DNA of 64,000 bases from an uncultured Lachnospiraceae bacterium. GTDB lineage: Bacteria > Bacillota > Clostridia > Lachnospirales > Lachnospiraceae. Position numbers and translations under genes: made by a program. The DNA lies in NCBI GenBank assembly GCA_910587305.1, contig CAJUKV010000002.1, positions 73,500-137,499 of the forward strand, written 5' to 3'. Below, piece after piece: positions 17,715-26,416 of this stretch. Within the stretch, counting starts at the first letter, position 1; every line of letters starts with the position of its first letter. The notes below the pieces were generated by a model. That model searched no databases, was not told the DNA's origin, and worked only from the letters and a program-made list of their open reading frames with translations.

Positions 17715-18590
17715 ATGATTAGTAAAAAGTCGCTCCAGTGGATCGCATGGGTATTGATACTGCCGGTGCTGATCTTAAGAGGATTTACCACAATCTATCC
17801 TATTTTAAAAACAGTGTTTAACAGTTTTTACGATATCAGGATTTTAAGTGGAATAAATGAATTTGCCGGTTTATCTAACTACATAAACGTATTTAAGGAT
17901 CAAAAGGTTTTAACTACCCTTGAGTTCACCGGAATTTTTGTAGTGATTTCCATGTTTTTTCATATTATATTGGGAGTCGGCCTGGCATTAATTTTAAATA
18001 TGAAGTTTAAAGGACGGCGCTTTCTGCGCACCATAGTGTTGATTCCCTGGGCAATGCCCGCCGTGGTTATTGGTATGGCAGGAAAATGGGCGTTTAACAA
18101 CGACTACGGCCTGATCAACGATTTTGTACGACGGTTTGTCCCGGATTTTCAGCTGAACTGGCTGATCAATACGGGAACGGCAAGAGCCGCGGTTATTTCC
18201 CTGGATTTGTGGAAGGATCTCCCTTTCTTTGCTATTTTGATTTTATCCGGCCTTCAGTTTATCTCCAGCGATATATATGAGGCGGCCAAGGTAGACGGGG
18301 CAAACGGCATCAAATCTTTTCTGTACATAACGCTGCCGCTTATTATGAGAAACGTGCTTACATTATGTATTCCTTTTACGCTCTGGCGTCTGACAGGTTT
18401 TGACTTGGTTTATTCCATGACGTCCGGAGGTCCCGGTGAAGATACCTCCCTTATCGCATATCGGATTACAATGGAAGCATTTACGAATTTGAATGTAGGC
18501 TATGCCGCTGCGCTGGCGGTACTTCTTTTCTTTGTGATGGCCTTATTTTCATGGTTTAATATGCGGTTTATGAGCAAATATGAAGATTAA
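17715..18590 (+). CDS. Sugar ABC transporter permease, MalF/UgpA-like
   Basis: 291 residues with six transmembrane helices. The EAA loop that contacts the ATPase is YEAAKVDGANGIKSFLYITL near residues 196-215. It pairs with the permease at 18681 and the binding protein at 16128. No ATP-binding gene exists in this cluster, so a shared MsmX/MsiK-type ATPase elsewhere is expected. The start at 17715 follows AGGAGGAGG by five bases; an in-frame upstream start would lie inside repeat R2. Confidence 0.92.
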   Translation: MISKKSLQWIAWVLILPVLILRGFTTIYPILKTVFNSFYDIRILSGINEFAGLSNYINVFKDQKVLTTLEFTGIFVVISMFFHIILGVGLALILNMKFKGRRFLRTIVLIPWAMPAVVIGMAGKWAFNNDYGLINDFVRRFVPDFQLNWLINTGTARAAVISLDLWKDLPFFAILILSGLQFISSDIYEAAKVDGANGIKSFLYITLPLIMRNVLTLCIPFTLWRLTGFDLVYSMTSGGPGEDTSLIAYRITMEAFTNLNVGYAAALAVLLFFVMALFSWFNMRFMSKYED

Positions 18591-18680
18591 TACTTTTTGG
18601 AATATTTGTTTTTCCCAAGCTGTTATATTTTAATACTTTAGAAAAGTGGCAATAGTTGTTAGTTACATGGAGGTTATGTA

Positions 18681-19541
18681 ATGAAGAAAAATAGTAATGC
18701 AAAATATAAGGCGTATAGATGGCTGGTGGGGATTGGAAGATGGGTTTTGTTTGCTCTGGTTGCTTTTGTTATTTTGTTTCCGGTCTACTGGATTTTCATT
18801 TCATCCATAACGCCGCCGGGCGAGCTTTTTAAAACGCCGATTGATTATACGCCGGATCATCCGACGCTGGAAAGTTATACATTTTTGATTGAAAACGTAG
18901 GGCTCTTATCAAAAATTGGTAACACAATATTGATTATAGGTGTTACATTAATTGTAGGGACAACGATTTGCGTGATGGGAGCTTATGCGTTTGCAAGATT
19001 CCGGTCAAAAGCGGTGAGCCTGGCATTTGGTTTTATTGTTGCAACAATGCTGATTCCGGAAGTGGTTACGGCGCGGCCCTTATATGAATTTATGCAGAAG
19101 GTAAAGCTCTTTGACACCTATCCGGGGTTGATTATCCTTTATATCAGTTCTATTATCCCTTTTACGGTTCTTATTTTAAGAAACTTTGTGGGGGAGATCC
19201 CGGTTTCTTTGGAGGAGGCGGCTTCGATTGACGGAGCAAATTTTGTGCAGAGATTATTTTTGGTGGTGCTGCCGCTTATGAAACCTGCGATTGCAACGGT
19301 GTGTATTATCAATTTTATCAACTGCCTGAACAACTTTTTTACGCCTTTGTACTATTCCAATGGGATTCAGGTGCTGAGCGTTGCAATCGTACAGCTTCCG
19401 CTGCGCGATAATATGTACGGCGTTCCGTGGGATCTGGTAAGCGCCATGGGATGGATCATTTTGCTGCCCATTATTATATTCGTGGCGGTATTTGAAAAAC
19501 AGATTATGGACGGCATCATGGCCGGCGGCGTAAAAGCTTAA
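18681..19541 (+). CDS. Sugar ABC transporter permease, MalG-like
   Basis: 286 residues with six transmembrane helices. A first cytoplasmic arm is followed by the characteristic FPVYWIFISSI of MalG-type subunits. The EAA loop is LEEAASIDGANFVQRLFLVV. It is the second half of the channel with the 17715 product. GGAGG lies eight bases before the ATG. Confidence 0.92.
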   Translation: MKKNSNAKYKAYRWLVGIGRWVLFALVAFVILFPVYWIFISSITPPGELFKTPIDYTPDHPTLESYTFLIENVGLLSKIGNTILIIGVTLIVGTTICVMGAYAFARFRSKAVSLAFGFIVATMLIPEVVTARPLYEFMQKVKLFDTYPGLIILYISSIIPFTVLILRNFVGEIPVSLEEAASIDGANFVQRLFLVVLPLMKPAIATVCIINFINCLNNFFTPLYYSNGIQVLSVAIVQLPLRDNMYGVPWDLVSAMGWIILLPIIIFVAVFEKQIMDGIMAGGVKA

Positions 19542-19583
19542 ATCCCGGGATGAAAAATTGTTCCATAGCAGTTTACACAGTTT

Positions 19584-19597
19584 TTAAAGCGCTTTCA
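19584..19597. promoter_or_regulatory. cre-like catabolite repression site
   Basis: TTAAAGCGCTTTCA matches the CcpA-binding consensus TGWAANCGNTNWCA at all but one or two positions and holds the perfect core AAAGCGCTTT. It lies 41 bp upstream of the GH172 gene, which suggests glucose repression of it. Confidence 0.6.
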
Positions 19598-19637
19598 GTC
19601 AATTTGAGGGTGCTGGAAAGAGAAAGGATGGAGGATT

Positions 19638-20744
19638 ATGTATCAAAGTTTTATTGGAGGCCTGGGGTCGCTGCCCCTGGCAAAGCATGGCAAAAGCAGA
19701 ACGATTAACTGTGAAAATCCGCACGGGGAAAAAGGAAAAGGCGGTATGGCCAAAAGCGCCTTAGGGCCTTCCAGAAAAGGTTCCCCCTGTATCAACGGGC
19801 TTGCGCCGGGAAGCGTGACGACTCTGGCGGAAATTGAGGGTTCCGGAGTCATTCAGCATATTTGGATGACCGTAACGGACCGGACGGAAAAGGATTATTA
19901 TGTGCTGCGGGATCTGGTGCTTCGGATGTACTGGGACGATGAGGAAACGCCGTCGGTGGAGAGCCCTCTGGGCGACTTTTTCTGCTGCGGCTTCGGGAGA
20001 GGCTGTATTGTCAATTCCGTGCCCATTGTGGTGAACCCTACCCGGGGCATGAACTGCTATTTCCCTATGCCCTTCCGAAAGAAAGCAAAAATTACCCTGG
20101 AAAATCAGCATGAGGCGGAGGTGCCCGCGTTTTTCTACCAGGTGGATTATCTTTTAACCGACGAGTTGCCGGAGGATATCGGATATTTTCACGCCCAGTG
20201 GAGACGGGAGCTTATCACTCAGAAGCAGAAGGACTATACCATTTTGGACGGAGTAAAAGGGAAAGGCCATTATGTAGGGACTTATATGGCGCTGACGGCC
20301 CTTGAGCGTTACTGGTGGGGAGAGGGAGAAATCAAATTTTACCTGGATGGGGATGATGAGTACCCTACCATCTGCGGAACAGGGACGGAGGATTACTTTG
20401 GAGGCGCATGGAGCTTTGCCACCCAGTGCGACGGCAGGACAGTGGAAAACACATACTGCACGCCCTTTATGGGATATCCTTATTATTCTCACCACGACAC
20501 GAGCGTGCACAATTTCTACCACAATGACGATACCCTTCCCCAGAGAGGATTTTACCGCTGGCATATTATGGACCCGGTGCTTTTTGAGGAAGATTTAAGG
20601 GTGACCATCCAACAGATTGGTACCTGCCATAAAGGAAACTTTGAGCGTCAGGACGACGTGGCGTCCGTGGCATACTGGTACCAGACGGAGCCTCACAACT
20701 CCTTTGCCCCACTTATGAAAAAAGAGGACAGATGGCCCCGCTGA
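19638..20744 (+). CDS. GH172-type (DUF2961) glycoside-active enzyme
   Basis: 368 residues matching the DUF2961 family, now glycoside hydrolase family GH172. Known members act on fructofuranosides (difructose dianhydride, alpha-fructofuranosidase) or arabinofuranosides. Typical motifs are SPLGDFFCCGFG, NCYFPMPFRKKAKITLEN, GTGTEDYFGGAWSF and YSHHDTSVH. The acidic residues in the first and third motifs belong to the described active-site region. No signal peptide is visible, so it acts inside the cell on imported sugar. It follows the permeases by 96 bp and carries a cre-like site upstream. Substrate (fructan- or arabinan-derived) remains open. Confidence 0.85.
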   Translation: MYQSFIGGLGSLPLAKHGKSRTINCENPHGEKGKGGMAKSALGPSRKGSPCINGLAPGSVTTLAEIEGSGVIQHIWMTVTDRTEKDYYVLRDLVLRMYWDDEETPSVESPLGDFFCCGFGRGCIVNSVPIVVNPTRGMNCYFPMPFRKKAKITLENQHEAEVPAFFYQVDYLLTDELPEDIGYFHAQWRRELITQKQKDYTILDGVKGKGHYVGTYMALTALERYWWGEGEIKFYLDGDDEYPTICGTGTEDYFGGAWSFATQCDGRTVENTYCTPFMGYPYYSHHDTSVHNFYHNDDTLPQRGFYRWHIMDPVLFEEDLRVTIQQIGTCHKGNFERQDDVASVAYWYQTEPHNSFAPLMKKEDRWPR

Positions 20745-20756
20745 TACTGTAAACAT

Positions 20757-20856
20757 ATCTTGCGGTATGTGAGGGTATAAGTTTGGAAGTAAACTTCCAA
20801 ACTCTTTATCGGTGGCAGTACCGCAAGCACAGCTTGCGGTATGCGGGGGTATAATT
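20757..20856 (+). repeat. R3 leader repeat, copy 4, with a partial tandem copy
   Basis: 20781-20856 is a full unit: hairpin A GTTTGGAAGT-AA-ACTTCCAAAC, spacer, hairpin B TACCGCAAGC-ACA-GCTTGCGGTA, then GCGGGGGTATAATT abutting the ATG of the second binding protein. Just upstream, 20757-20780 repeats the end of a unit (CTTGCGGTATGTGAGGGTATAA), so units can lie head to tail. Confidence 0.88.
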
Positions 20857-22134
20857 ATGAAAAAGAATGCCGATATTCGTAGAAAAGTGCATTTTTGGTT
20901 AGCGGCGTGCATTGCGTTGGCATTGACAGGTCTTAGCGGCTGCGGCAGGAACGCAAGGGACAGGCAGGAAACGGAAAGTCCCGGAGAAAGTCCGTGGGAG
21001 GACGAAATTACGATCATGTACGTGGATGAGGGGGATCAAAACTTCCTGGCATATATCCATGAGGCGGAAAAGAAACTGCAGATGAAGATAAACGTGCTGT
21101 TTTATCCCACCAATGCCGATTCCCGCCATGGCAAGGTGTCTTCCCTGCTGGCAGCCGGAGACTCTTCGGTGGATATTTTTGCGGTAAATGATGAAATGAT
21201 AAATGCTTTTAAATATGAGGGATATCTGGAACCGCTGCAAAACGACGTGATGAACGCGGAGGCTGTTCAGGCTTTTGACCCGGATTATTTGAAAGAAACC
21301 GTTATGGTGGGAGAGGAGATTTATTCGGCCCCATACATGCTGGACGTATTGGTTCTCTGGATCAATGATAAGTGGCTTAAGGAAGCCGGCCTTACAGGAA
21401 TAGAAAAGGAAGAGGATTTTTACCGGTTTATTACCTACGACTGGGGCGAGGGGCGCTATGCCTACGGCGGCTCCTGGGAGAAAACCTATGTGTACAATGA
21501 GCTGGGAGAGTTTATCAATCTTTTTGGAGGAGATTACTATAACTGGCAGGATGAAAAAACCAGGGAGGCCGTTCGGTTTTTCAGGGAATGCATTGATAAA
21601 GGGTATACGCCCAAAGACCAGATGATAGATCAGTATGACCAGATGAACCAGAAATTTATAGACGGGAAATATGGGATGGTCTTTATGTACAGCGGCGGCG
21701 TAAAAACCTACGTCAATGCGGGAGTGTACGGAGAGGACCAAATCCATATGTCGCCTTTACCGGACTTAGGGGGCAATCAGGTTACCTATATCGGGAGCTG
21801 GCAGTATGCGCTCAATAAGGCGTCTTTGAATAAAGAGGCGGCCAAACGGTTCATGAGCTACGCTATCAGCAAAGAAGGAAACCGTCTTTATGCGGAAATG
21901 GCGGACAGGATTCCTGCCAGAGGGGACTTGCTGGAAGAGGATTTAAACATTACCGGGTATGAGGAATTACGGCAGTTTTTACATTCCGTGGACGTTGAGG
22001 TGAGACCCATTCCGGCCAATTCTATGGATTATCTGGAAACGGTGGGCGAGCTGTTCCAAAAATATATGCTGGGCGAACTGGATTTGGAGAGCTACTGCAG
22101 TATGATGCAGGAGCTGGTGGATGAAAATATGTAA
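20857..22134 (+). CDS. Second sugar-binding lipoprotein, paralogue of 16128
   Basis: 425 residues. A signal peptide ends at the lipobox LSGC. The mature part shares YGGSWEKTYVYNELGEF, LFGGDYYNW and KGYTPKDQM with the first binding protein of this cluster, so it arose by duplication within the operon. It lies after the GH172 gene and directly behind repeat R3, the end of which supplies its ribosome binding site. It may widen the substrate range of the same permeases or serve as a sensor for the second YesM/YesN pair (22214-25139). Confidence 0.9.
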   Translation: MKKNADIRRKVHFWLAACIALALTGLSGCGRNARDRQETESPGESPWEDEITIMYVDEGDQNFLAYIHEAEKKLQMKINVLFYPTNADSRHGKVSSLLAAGDSSVDIFAVNDEMINAFKYEGYLEPLQNDVMNAEAVQAFDPDYLKETVMVGEEIYSAPYMLDVLVLWINDKWLKEAGLTGIEKEEDFYRFITYDWGEGRYAYGGSWEKTYVYNELGEFINLFGGDYYNWQDEKTREAVRFFRECIDKGYTPKDQMIDQYDQMNQKFIDGKYGMVFMYSGGVKTYVNAGVYGEDQIHMSPLPDLGGNQVTYIGSWQYALNKASLNKEAAKRFMSYAISKEGNRLYAEMADRIPARGDLLEEDLNITGYEELRQFLHSVDVEVRPIPANSMDYLETVGELFQKYMLGELDLESYCSMMQELVDENM

Positions 22135-22189
22135 AAAGATATTATGATTAAGCAGGGGGATGTTGCAAGAATCGTGTATGGATTCGACA

Positions 22190-22214
22190 GCGGTTTAGCC
22201 GAAGGCTAAACCGC
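22190..22214. terminator. Hairpin between convergent genes
   Basis: A perfect 11-bp stem GCGGTTTAGCC / GGCTAAACCGC with a GAA loop. There is no long T-run on either side, but it is placed at the 3' ends of both the binding-protein gene and the convergent kinase gene (its stop codon starts at the last base of the stem). Confidence 0.65.
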
Positions 22215-23986
22215 TACAAATGTTTGGATGGAATGTGTATATGGACAATTAAGCCGCCTTCCGGATTATGCTGCAGCCGGGCGCCATATGCATTTCCATA
22301 GAGCAGTTTCAGACGCCGTACAATATTAGACATACCGATACTGTCCGTATGCTCTGCTATAGCGGGAGAACGGAAAGAGGGGGAATGAAACTCATTATTC
22401 ATTTTTTCCAACTTTTGTGTGGAAAGCCCGCAGCCATTATCAACAATATCAAAACAGATTTCTTTCCCTTCATTAATATAGGATTTAAGGCTTATGGTCA
22501 GCTGCGCCGCCGTATTTTTACATCCATGTTTGATGCTGTTTTCCACAAAGGGCTGTAAAATGAGTCTTGGAATTTTTACATCCATAAGTTCCTCGTCCAA
22601 ATGACAGGTTATTTGGTATCTGCCGGGGAACCTTATTTTCATGATATTCATATACTCCCGGACGAATTTGATTTCTTCGCTGATAGAGACAAATTCCGTC
22701 CCTTTGATACTGTATCTGAGCAGGGATGAAAGGGAGGTGGCGATATCTGCAATATCCTGATTCCCCAAGGTGTACCCATATCCGGCAATGCAATTTAAGG
22801 TATTGTACAGAAAGTGCGGGTTTATCTGGCTTGTGAGGGCTGCAATTTCAGCCTGCTTTTGGGCTATCTCTAATTCGTATAAAGCTTCCTTATTGGCTAA
22901 GAGCTCGTTTGTTATTTCGTCGGTTTGATCAAGCATCAAATTGATATAATAGGCTATTTGCTCAATCTCGCTTGGCGCCTGCAGGTTCAGTCTGCTGTTG
23001 GTAAATTCCCTTTTTTCTACAAAAGAGACCACCTTTTTTATGGGATATGCGATTTCTCCCATTGTTCTAAAAGAAATAAAAATGATAATCAGTAAAATGA
23101 TTGCAATACAAATGAAGTTTAATTCCGTCAGGGGAATTAGCGAATCCTCTATTTCCTGCATCGGGGTAATGCTGACAATTCTCCATCCTTCGGGCGCTAA
23201 CGGCTTACTTATGGTTAAGGAATCTTTAAGGCCGTCAGATGTATTTTCTTCTAATGCAAGTATTATTTTATTTATGTTTGCCTCATCCGTAAAAGCGCCC
23301 GCCGAAGTGACGACAGAATTGTTGCTGTCTAAAATAAACAGGCTGGTTTGGGTCTCTTCCGAAATCATTTTTTCCAGGGCGGACTTAAGGGAGGCCACAT
23401 TACAATAGACGATGATAGACCCCAGCTTGTTCCCAAATCTGCTTCCCGGGTCGGTATCAATTACAGGGAAAATAAATGCATATGTTCCGGCTCCTTCGTA
23501 AGGGGCGGGAACATGTACCGTAAACGATGTCAGGGTATGAGTAAAATCATATTCCCTGGCCAGATAATCCACAGTGCGGGGATAACAGCGATTAAAACCA
23601 AAAATTTTTGTGTCGTTGCTTATCAGCGCAATGTTGGAAATATTGCTATTTGCAGTTTGTATTCCAAACACCATTTTAGAGAGGGATTTATAATATTGGT
23701 AAAGAGAGGAAGGGTGATCCTCCTTGAGCAGTTTTTTACTCCAATCATTGCTCGAGAGCATGATAGCAATGTTTTGGGCTTCATTTGAAACGGTGTTTAC
23801 TTGTTCTACTATTTGATCCAGCATAAGGTTTATATGGCCGGTTTCATTTTTGCTCAATATATTTTTGACCCTGCCGCAATATAAGGCCAGGGAAGCGTAT
23901 AAGGCAATTGCCACCAGAATCAGCATATAGAGGATATTCATTTTTAAAGAGGATCGTCCTGGTAAAATCTTAAAGCGCTTCATCAT
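22214..23986 (-). CDS. YesM-type sensor histidine kinase
   Basis: 590 residues. N-terminal transmembrane helix (about 18-38), extracellular sensor domain, second helix near 285-305, HAMP-like linker, then the His_kinase motif TSQINPHFLYNTLNC and an ATPase domain with FVENSIKHG and DNGCGLSTQ. It overlaps the regulator gene by 17 bp (regulator first), so the two are co-translated. Together they form the second YesN/YesM system facing the sugar operon ending at 22134. Confidence 0.92.
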   Translation of the reverse strand: MMKRFKILPGRSSLKMNILYMLILVAIALYASLALYCGRVKNILSKNETGHINLMLDQIVEQVNTVSNEAQNIAIMLSSNDWSKKLLKEDHPSSLYQYYKSLSKMVFGIQTANSNISNIALISNDTKIFGFNRCYPRTVDYLAREYDFTHTLTSFTVHVPAPYEGAGTYAFIFPVIDTDPGSRFGNKLGSIIVYCNVASLKSALEKMISEETQTSLFILDSNNSVVTSAGAFTDEANINKIILALEENTSDGLKDSLTISKPLAPEGWRIVSITPMQEIEDSLIPLTELNFICIAIILLIIIFISFRTMGEIAYPIKKVVSFVEKREFTNSRLNLQAPSEIEQIAYYINLMLDQTDEITNELLANKEALYELEIAQKQAEIAALTSQINPHFLYNTLNCIAGYGYTLGNQDIADIATSLSSLLRYSIKGTEFVSISEEIKFVREYMNIMKIRFPGRYQITCHLDEELMDVKIPRLILQPFVENSIKHGCKNTAAQLTISLKSYINEGKEICFDIVDNGCGLSTQKLEKMNNEFHSPSFRSPAIAEHTDSIGMSNIVRRLKLLYGNAYGARLQHNPEGGLIVHIHIPSKHL

Positions 23987-25139
23987 CGCAGCCTCCGTTT
24001 AAAACTCCGGGATTTTTATGTTCATTTTTGGCAGATTGGGAAGATATGTCCCTGGAGCGGCTTTCCTGCCGGTACTGGGACGGCGTAACGCCGGTAAGCT
24101 TTTTAAAAGAGTTATTGAAATAGTGGCTGTCTTTGAATCCGGACTCATATGCTATCTGACTGACCGTAAGATCGCTGTGACTTAACAGATTCAGTGCATG
24201 CCGCATACGCAGGCATTTGATATATGAGCTGTAGGTGATTCCTGTTGCTTCCTTGAACAAGCAGGAGCAGTAGCTGTAATTTATATTAAACTTGTTCGCA
24301 AGCATGGTAAGAGATATGTCTTTTTGATAGTTCCTTTGAACATAGTCTAATATTTTGATAAAAATTTCATTTAACAGGCTTAATTTATCTATAAAAAGAA
24401 TGTCTTCATTTAACAGCAACAGGGAAATATCGCGTAGTTGATGTATCATAATTTCCATAAGTTCACTTTTGGTTAAGCCAAACACGATAACGCAGGCATT
24501 GCATGAAAGTGGAAAATTGCGTTCCGGAATGGTATCTGATCCACAGATAAAAACGGCTATGCTTTCATCTGTAAAGAACATCTGAATTTCATCTGAGCAA
24601 AGCCAGTTGCAAATTTTCTCATATTCATCTACAAAATCCGAAGACAGAAAAATCATATGGTAATATTGCGCCTGTGTTGTTAAACCCAGGTATGTCAGGA
24701 AAACGTCAGGATTGCCGGATTCTTTCAGGGCACTGTTTCGGAATCGTCGATCGCTTAATTTATGGGCAAGATACGCTTCTTTTTTCAGGGAAAGTAAAGG
24801 CATCATGCTGTCCTTGTGAATGGGCTTTAGGCAATATTCCATTACCCCAAGTTTCACGGCGGATCTGGCATAATCAAATTCGGAATAGGCGCTTATAATG
24901 ATAAAGCGAGTGCAAATTCCACGGTTTTTGCTATTTTGAATGAGCTCTAACCCGCTCATTTCCGGCATGGAAATATCCACCAGGGCAATATCTACCCTGC
25001 GGGTTTCCAAAATATGAAGCGCTTCATTTGGAGATGTGGTGGTAAGGATAGAGCTAAAATGATAGTCTTTCCAGTTAAAAGCCAGCCGGATGAGATTTAG
25101 GGCCATAGGTTCGTCATCTACAATCAAAACGGTATACAT
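23970..25139 (-). CDS. YesN-type response regulator with AraC DNA-binding domain
   Basis: 389 residues. The receiver has VLIVDDEP, the phospho-acceptor Asp in IALVDISMPEMSG and the Lys in LKPIH. The C-terminus is an AraC double HTH (ISLTMLANKFNINYSYCSCL and LTVSQIAYESGFKDSHYFN). It is shorter than the regulator at 12293 because the central region is reduced. The start at 25139 is set by GAGGAG and by the receiver N-terminus; the frame is open a further 49 codons upstream, through repeat R4, but that part is not coding. Confidence 0.92.
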   Translation of the reverse strand: MYTVLIVDDEPMALNLIRLAFNWKDYHFSSILTTTSPNEALHILETRRVDIALVDISMPEMSGLELIQNSKNRGICTRFIIISAYSEFDYARSAVKLGVMEYCLKPIHKDSMMPLLSLKKEAYLAHKLSDRRFRNSALKESGNPDVFLTYLGLTTQAQYYHMIFLSSDFVDEYEKICNWLCSDEIQMFFTDESIAVFICGSDTIPERNFPLSCNACVIVFGLTKSELMEIMIHQLRDISLLLLNEDILFIDKLSLLNEIFIKILDYVQRNYQKDISLTMLANKFNINYSYCSCLFKEATGITYSSYIKCLRMRHALNLLSHSDLTVSQIAYESGFKDSHYFNNSFKKLTGVTPSQYRQESRSRDISSQSAKNEHKNPGVLNGGCDDEAL

Positions 25140-25158
25140 AAATCTCCTCATTTCTGCG

Positions 25159-25211
25159 CTGCTTTTTGCGCATATCAAGCTTGCGGATGCAGCGCAGACA
25201 CAAACTTGTAA
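25159..25211 (-). repeat. Repeat R4 hairpin upstream of a YesN gene, copy 2
   Basis: TTTGCGCATATCAAGCTTGC..GATGCAGCGCAGACACAAACTTGT is nearly identical to 13935-13983. The stem CAAGCTTGCG / CACAAACTTG now needs G-T pairs, while the loop is conserved. It ends about 20 bp before the regulator's start codon. Confidence 0.7.
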
Positions 25212-25334
25212 GTGAAAGGTCCGGCCAAATGATATCATTGGGCGGAGTGAATAAAAAAATAATGGTTGTAATTCCTGTAAATTCATGGTTAAATATCAAA
25301 AATAAAGCAGTAACGGAAAGGATTGGTTGTATCT

Positions 25335-26315
25335 ATGCAAATTCCCGCTGAAATTACCCGCTATATAGAAAATTATAATGCAGAGTATGGCCAGGCAAAG
25401 CTTGCGGAGGCGTCTCATAAGCTAAGCAATCGTTACCGGGAGCAAAACAGCTGTGGCAAGCCGCTCATATCCAATGAGGCCGAGGCGCTGGCATATGTTA
25501 CCGCAAGGATGCCGGCAACATATGGCGCTGTTTATTCCGCTTTGAGCGAAACATTACTTGGCGTACCATCCTTGAAGATAAACTCGGTTTTGGATGTGGG
25601 AGCCGGAACAGGGGCGGCTTCGTATGCGGCGGATGTTTTACTTGATCCTGAAAGTATCGTCTGTTTAGAACGCGATTTTCGTATGAGCAGTATTGGAAAA
25701 GATTTGTTTTCAAAGGCCTCCGAAGCTCTGCAGAACGCCATATGGAAAACGTACGATATCACAGAGGGTAATCTGCCATATCACGGGGATCTTGTTGTCA
25801 GCTCTTACGTGTTAAATGAACTGAATCCTCAATCGTTAGATGACGCAATTCTAAAATTATGGGGGGCGGCGGATCAAATACTGCTTCTTGTGGAACCAGG
25901 CACGCCTAAAGGATATTCTATTTTAAAAAGGGCGCGGGATATTCTCTTGAAGCAAAAGGCGCATATCGTTGCGCCCTGCGTACACGAAAGGAATTGTCCC
26001 TTGCCCGAAAATGACTGGTGTCATTTTACATGCCGTATTCCCCGCAGCCGGATGCACAAGCAGCTTAAATCCGCAGATGCGCCATACGAAGATGAAAAAT
26101 TTACGTATCTGGCAGTTACGCCGAAGGAAATTCCGGCAAATCACAATGGCCGTATTCTTCGCCATCCGCAGATAAGCAAAGGGTATTTAACGATGGATGT
26201 CTGTACCGAAAATGGAATCGCCAAAGTAAAGTATTCCAAAAAAGACGGTACCCTTTACAAATCAGCCCGCAAAAAAGGCGCCGGAAATAGTATTCCACTT
26301 CCCGAACAAAAATAA
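25335..26315 (+). CDS. Rsm22-like (METTL17-type) methyltransferase
   Basis: 326 residues. A class I SAM-binding motif VLDVGAGTGAASYA near residues 90-103 is followed by SSYVLNEL. A Cys cluster (APCVHERNCPLPENDWCHF) near residue 220 is typical of the Rsm22 family, where four Cys bind an Fe-S cluster. Eukaryotic members act in mitochondrial small-ribosomal-subunit assembly; the bacterial role is unclear. The C-terminus is basic, consistent with RNA binding. I start at the ATG at 25335; a TTG at 25323 is also in frame. It is probably monocistronic and has no evident link to the sugar genes around it. Confidence 0.82.
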   Translation: MQIPAEITRYIENYNAEYGQAKLAEASHKLSNRYREQNSCGKPLISNEAEALAYVTARMPATYGAVYSALSETLLGVPSLKINSVLDVGAGTGAASYAADVLLDPESIVCLERDFRMSSIGKDLFSKASEALQNAIWKTYDITEGNLPYHGDLVVSSYVLNELNPQSLDDAILKLWGAADQILLLVEPGTPKGYSILKRARDILLKQKAHIVAPCVHERNCPLPENDWCHFTCRIPRSRMHKQLKSADAPYEDEKFTYLAVTPKEIPANHNGRILRHPQISKGYLTMDVCTENGIAKVKYSKKDGTLYKSARKKGAGNSIPLPEQK

Positions 26316-26363
26316 CAAACCATGGACTTTGCAGTAAATGTAAGATTCTGGGATAAATTACAC

Positions 26364-26393
26364 AAAAACCCCGCAGCTTGCTGCGCGGTTTTT
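26364..26393. terminator. Bidirectional terminator
   Basis: AAAAACC-CCGCAGC-TT-GCTGCG-CGGTTTTT: stem with A-run on one side and T-run on the other, between the convergent methyltransferase and MBL-fold genes. Confidence 0.85.
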
Positions 26394-26416
26394 GACTTTT
26401 ATTTCGTATAGAATCC

